This document shows positions 9,266 to 10,705 of a stretch of 10,705 bases of DNA, piece after piece. Position numbers and translations under genes: made by a program. The notes under the pieces are model-generated. The model did no database searches, was not told the origin of the DNA, and worked only from the letters and a program-made list of their open reading frames with translations. This stretch comes from Mariprofundaceae bacterium. Lineage in GTDB: Bacteria; Pseudomonadota; Zetaproteobacteria; Mariprofundales; Mariprofundaceae. Position 1 is the stretch's first letter, and each line of letters opens with the position of its first letter. Location: the NCBI GenBank assembly GCA_027035825.1, contig JALVTX010000064.1, forward strand, positions 1 through 10,705, written 5' to 3'.

Positions 9266-9943
9266 TCAGGACGCCAGACTGTAAACCCGCGTGGGCTCGA
9301 ACTTGCCCTTGAAATGCACGTCCTGGAAAAACCGGCAGTGCGCGCGCGCCATCTCTTCCGGCAGCCCGCGCACGGCGGCCTCGGTGATCAGCGCCTGAAA
9401 CGGCGCGGCGATGCCGCACAGGCGCGCGGCCGTGTTCACCACGTCCCCCAGCACCGTGAACTCCCGCCGCTCGCGCGAACCCAGAATGCCCAGCAGTATC
9501 TTGCCATCGTTGACGCCGAAACCGACCGGACAGGGCAGGTGTTTCTCCTCTTCCTCCCGGCGCTGGAGCTCCTCGCTCATCTCCAGCACGCAGCGCACGG
9601 CGCGGGCCACCCGATCCTGGCCGGAGAAACAGGCCAAGAGACCATCACCCAGGAACTTGTTGACGCTGCCGCCGTGCGCCAGCACCAGCCGGGTCTGCAC
9701 CGCGAGGCTGGCGTTGATGGCGGCATACACGTCCTTGGGGTCGTGATTCTCGGCCATCTCGGTGAAGCCGCGCATGTCGCTGAAGACGATGCACATGGTT
9801 TCGGGAATGGCCATATCCATCGGGAAATCGGAGCCATACTGCAACAGCAGGTTGACCGTTTCCGGCGGCAGAAACGAATGCGCCGGCGGCAAGTGCCGGC
9901 GTTCCCCTGCCGTTGGGCTCGCGCTGTCCGATGACGAAGACAT
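9266..9943 (-). CDS. Class III adenylate/guanylate cyclase, stand-alone catalytic domain
   Basis: From ATG 9943 this is a 225-residue soluble protein; about 45 polar, proline-containing residues precede a class III cyclase domain. Metal-binding aspartates are D56 (VFSDMRGFTEMAE) and D100 (NKFLGDGLLACF). Base-selecting K96 and D167 (FTVLGDVVNTAARL) favour ATP over GTP. Transition-state residues N170 and R174 are present, and the end KGKFEPTRVYSL is typical. So it should make cAMP as a homodimer. No membrane segment or sensor domain is seen. It sits 64 bases before the DUF4390 gene in the same direction and may be read with it. The start is uncertain: in-frame ATGs at 9991 and 10036 exist, none with a Shine-Dalgarno, and 10036 would overlap the divergent thioesterase gene. 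I prefer 9943 for its fit to a promoter-like element and the free gap it leaves. Confidence 0.88.
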   Translation of the reverse strand: MSSSSDSASPTAGERRHLPPAHSFLPPETVNLLLQYGSDFPMDMAIPETMCIVFSDMRGFTEMAENHDPKDVYAAINASLAVQTRLVLAHGGSVNKFLGDGLLACFSGQDRVARAVRCVLEMSEELQRREEEEKHLPCPVGFGVNDGKILLGILGSRERREFTVLGDVVNTAARLCGIAAPFQALITEAAVRGLPEEMARAHCRFFQDVHFKGKFEPTRVYSLAS

Positions 9944-9946
9944 CTT

Positions 9947-9964
9947 GCAATCTTCGGGGATTGC
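9947..9964. other. Perfect inverted repeat just upstream of the cyclase start
   Basis: GCAATC (9947-9952) and GATTGC (9959-9964) flank a 6-base spacer, forming a perfect 6-bp hairpin or dyad. It ends 3 bases before ATG 9943 and overlaps the putative -10 of the cyclase gene. It could be an operator half-site pair or an RNA hairpin at the ribosome entry point. If translation starts at 9991 it is simply coding. There is no T-run, so it is not a terminator. Confidence 0.35.
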
Positions 9965-9978
9965 GCCGCCGATTTCAA
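9950..9978 (-). promoter_or_regulatory. Putative promoter of the cyclase gene
   Basis: On the minus strand TTGAAA (9978-9973, 5 of 6 matches to the -35 consensus) is followed after 17 bases by GAAGAT (9955-9950, 3 of 6 for the -10), then 6 bases to ATG 9943. The spacing is ideal and the local sequence is AT-richer than its surroundings. The -10 is weak. Confidence 0.3.
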
Positions 9979-10001
9979 CAAGCGCGCCCATTGGGTAGAG
10001 T
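9973..10001 (+). promoter_or_regulatory. Putative promoter of the thioesterase gene
   Basis: TTTCAA (9973-9978), the same bases as the opposite-strand -35, is followed after 17 bases by TAGAGT (9996-10001, 4 of 6 for the -10). ATG 10008 follows 6 bases later, and there is no Shine-Dalgarno. This would place transcription start at or near the A of the ATG. The -35 match is poor, so this is tentative. Confidence 0.28.
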
Positions 10002-10007
10002 GACGCC

Positions 10008-10472
10008 ATGCTCGTCACCCACATCGGCGCCACCACCGTCCATCGCGGCCATCACGTCACCGCCGCCGACCTCAACCGCTACGGCATGATGCATGGCGGG
10101 CGGCTGCTGACGCTGGTGGACGAAACGGGCTTTTTGGCCGCCCGCGCCTTCTGCGGCCGGGACTGCCTGACCGTGGCCGTGCATCGCGCCCGCTTCCTGC
10201 GTCCCGTGCGCGAGGGTCGGTTCATCACCGCCACCGCCTGCGTGGCGGCCACCGGCCGCACCAGCCTGTGGACGCCGGTGCGCGTGTGCGCGGCTGGCTC
10301 CGACCGCTTCCTGGAGGAGGCGCTCATGGACGCTGTCGTCACCTACGTGGCCGTGGACGATGAAGGCCGGCCCGTGCCCGTGCCCGAGGTCGTGGCGGCC
10401 ACGCCCGCGGAGCGGCGACTGCAAGCGGACATGCGCCGCCTGATGGCCGAGGTGCGCGGGGGCAGCGAATGA
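10008..10472 (+). CDS. Hotdog-fold acyl-CoA thioesterase (YciA/cytosolic acyl-CoA hydrolase type)
   Basis: This 154-residue protein has one hotdog domain, the normal length for the small bacterial acyl-CoA hydrolases, which hydrolyse acyl-CoA to free acid and CoA in the cytoplasm, usually as hexamers. Family features in order: HVTAADLNRYGMMHGGRLL (16-34, with N23 and the GG turn), LVDETGFLAAR (36-46, D38), VHRARFLRPVREG (58-70), and ATGRTSLWTPVRV (81-93). The domain closes with YVAVDDEGRPVPVPEV (113-128). N23 and D38 occupy the positions of the predicted active-site Asn and Asp. The start at ATG 10008 gives the usual short lead into the domain; no ribosome site is visible. Its stop overlaps the next gene's ATG. 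The preferred acyl chain cannot be read from sequence. Confidence 0.88.
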   Translation: MLVTHIGATTVHRGHHVTAADLNRYGMMHGGRLLTLVDETGFLAARAFCGRDCLTVAVHRARFLRPVREGRFITATACVAATGRTSLWTPVRVCAAGSDRFLEEALMDAVVTYVAVDDEGRPVPVPEVVAATPAERRLQADMRRLMAEVRGGSE

Positions 10473-10705
10473 ACGCGATGATCCTGCTCGCGCTCGGGTT
10501 TGCGGTCGTCATCGGCCTGCTGCTGTGGATGGGTCGCCGCCTGGGCGCCATCGAAACGAATCTCGGCGAGCGCCTAGGGGCGCGGATCGAGGCGGAACGG
10601 GGGCAGCTCCAGGAACGGCTGGCCGAGCAGACCGGGAACCTGCTGCGGGAACGGGACGAGCAGTCCCGCGCGCTGCTCGAGGCGCGACTGGGCGAACTCA
10701 TCGCC
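10469..10705 (+). CDS. Membrane-anchored coiled-coil protein, N-terminus only; possibly RmuC
   Basis: Seventy-nine codons are visible before the window ends, with no stop. ATG 10469 overlaps the thioesterase stop as ATGA; ATG 10478 is an alternative start. An N-terminal membrane segment (MILLALGFAVVIGLLLWMG, residues 4-22) is followed by a charged, leucine-rich coiled coil (from about residue 25: ETNLGERL, QLQERLAEQ, LLRERDEQSRALLEARLGE). That is the layout of RmuC, a protein linked to limiting DNA rearrangements, whose nuclease-like domain would lie beyond the window. Other coiled-coil membrane proteins start the same way, so the RmuC name is only a suggestion and I leave the symbol empty. 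Confidence 0.6.
   Translation, partial: MNAMILLALGFAVVIGLLLWMGRRLGAIETNLGERLGARIEAERGQLQERLAEQTGNLLRERDEQSRALLEARLGELIA

Overview
This window is a GC-rich, tightly packed chromosomal segment. Its gene order (DUF4390 protein, NtrY-type kinase, NtrX-type regulator, TrkA, TrkH) is one I associate with gamma- and betaproteobacteria, so I infer a free-living, GC-rich member of one of those classes. That placement rests on gene order and protein style only. No tRNA, rRNA, CRISPR array, insertion sequence or phage gene is visible, and no gap between genes exceeds about 70 bases.

Layout. The left edge holds the 3' third of an RNase R gene (+ strand, ends 785). It converges on, and overlaps by 35 bases, a long minus-strand cluster that runs right to left: class III nucleotide cyclase (9943-9266), exported DUF4390 protein (9201-8635), NtrY-like histidine kinase (8624-6435), NtrX-like regulator (6438-5065), TrkA (5068-3698), and two adjacent TrkH paralogues (3688-2240 and 2226-751). 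From DUF4390 to the last trkH the genes either overlap by an ATGA (ntrY/ntrX and ntrX/trkA) or lie 9-13 bases apart, as expected of one transcript with coupled translation. To the right, two plus-strand genes diverge from the cyclase: a hotdog-fold acyl-CoA thioesterase (10008-10472) and, overlapping it by ATGA, the start of a membrane-anchored coiled-coil protein, possibly RmuC, cut by the window edge.

How the genes may work together. NtrY and NtrX form a membrane-sensor and response-regulator pair. TrkH is the potassium-translocating membrane subunit, and TrkA is the cytoplasmic nucleotide-binding ring that gates it. Co-transcription suggests that envelope or redox sensing and potassium uptake are expressed together; this is inference.

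Most notable points: the NtrX AAA+ domain has changes at several normally near-invariant sites, including GAFTGA to GAFPGA and Walker B DE to EE, so sigma-54 activation is doubtful. The trkH gene is tandemly duplicated, and the copies differ beside the selectivity filter and in the gating-loop region. A catalytically complete stand-alone cyclase sits at the head of the cluster. Three starts (cyclase, thioesterase, DUF4390) lack a Shine-Dalgarno but have promoter-like hexamers 6-8 bases upstream, which would fit leaderless transcripts. I see no clear evidence of a wholly new system; the modified NtrX and its gene context are the best lead.
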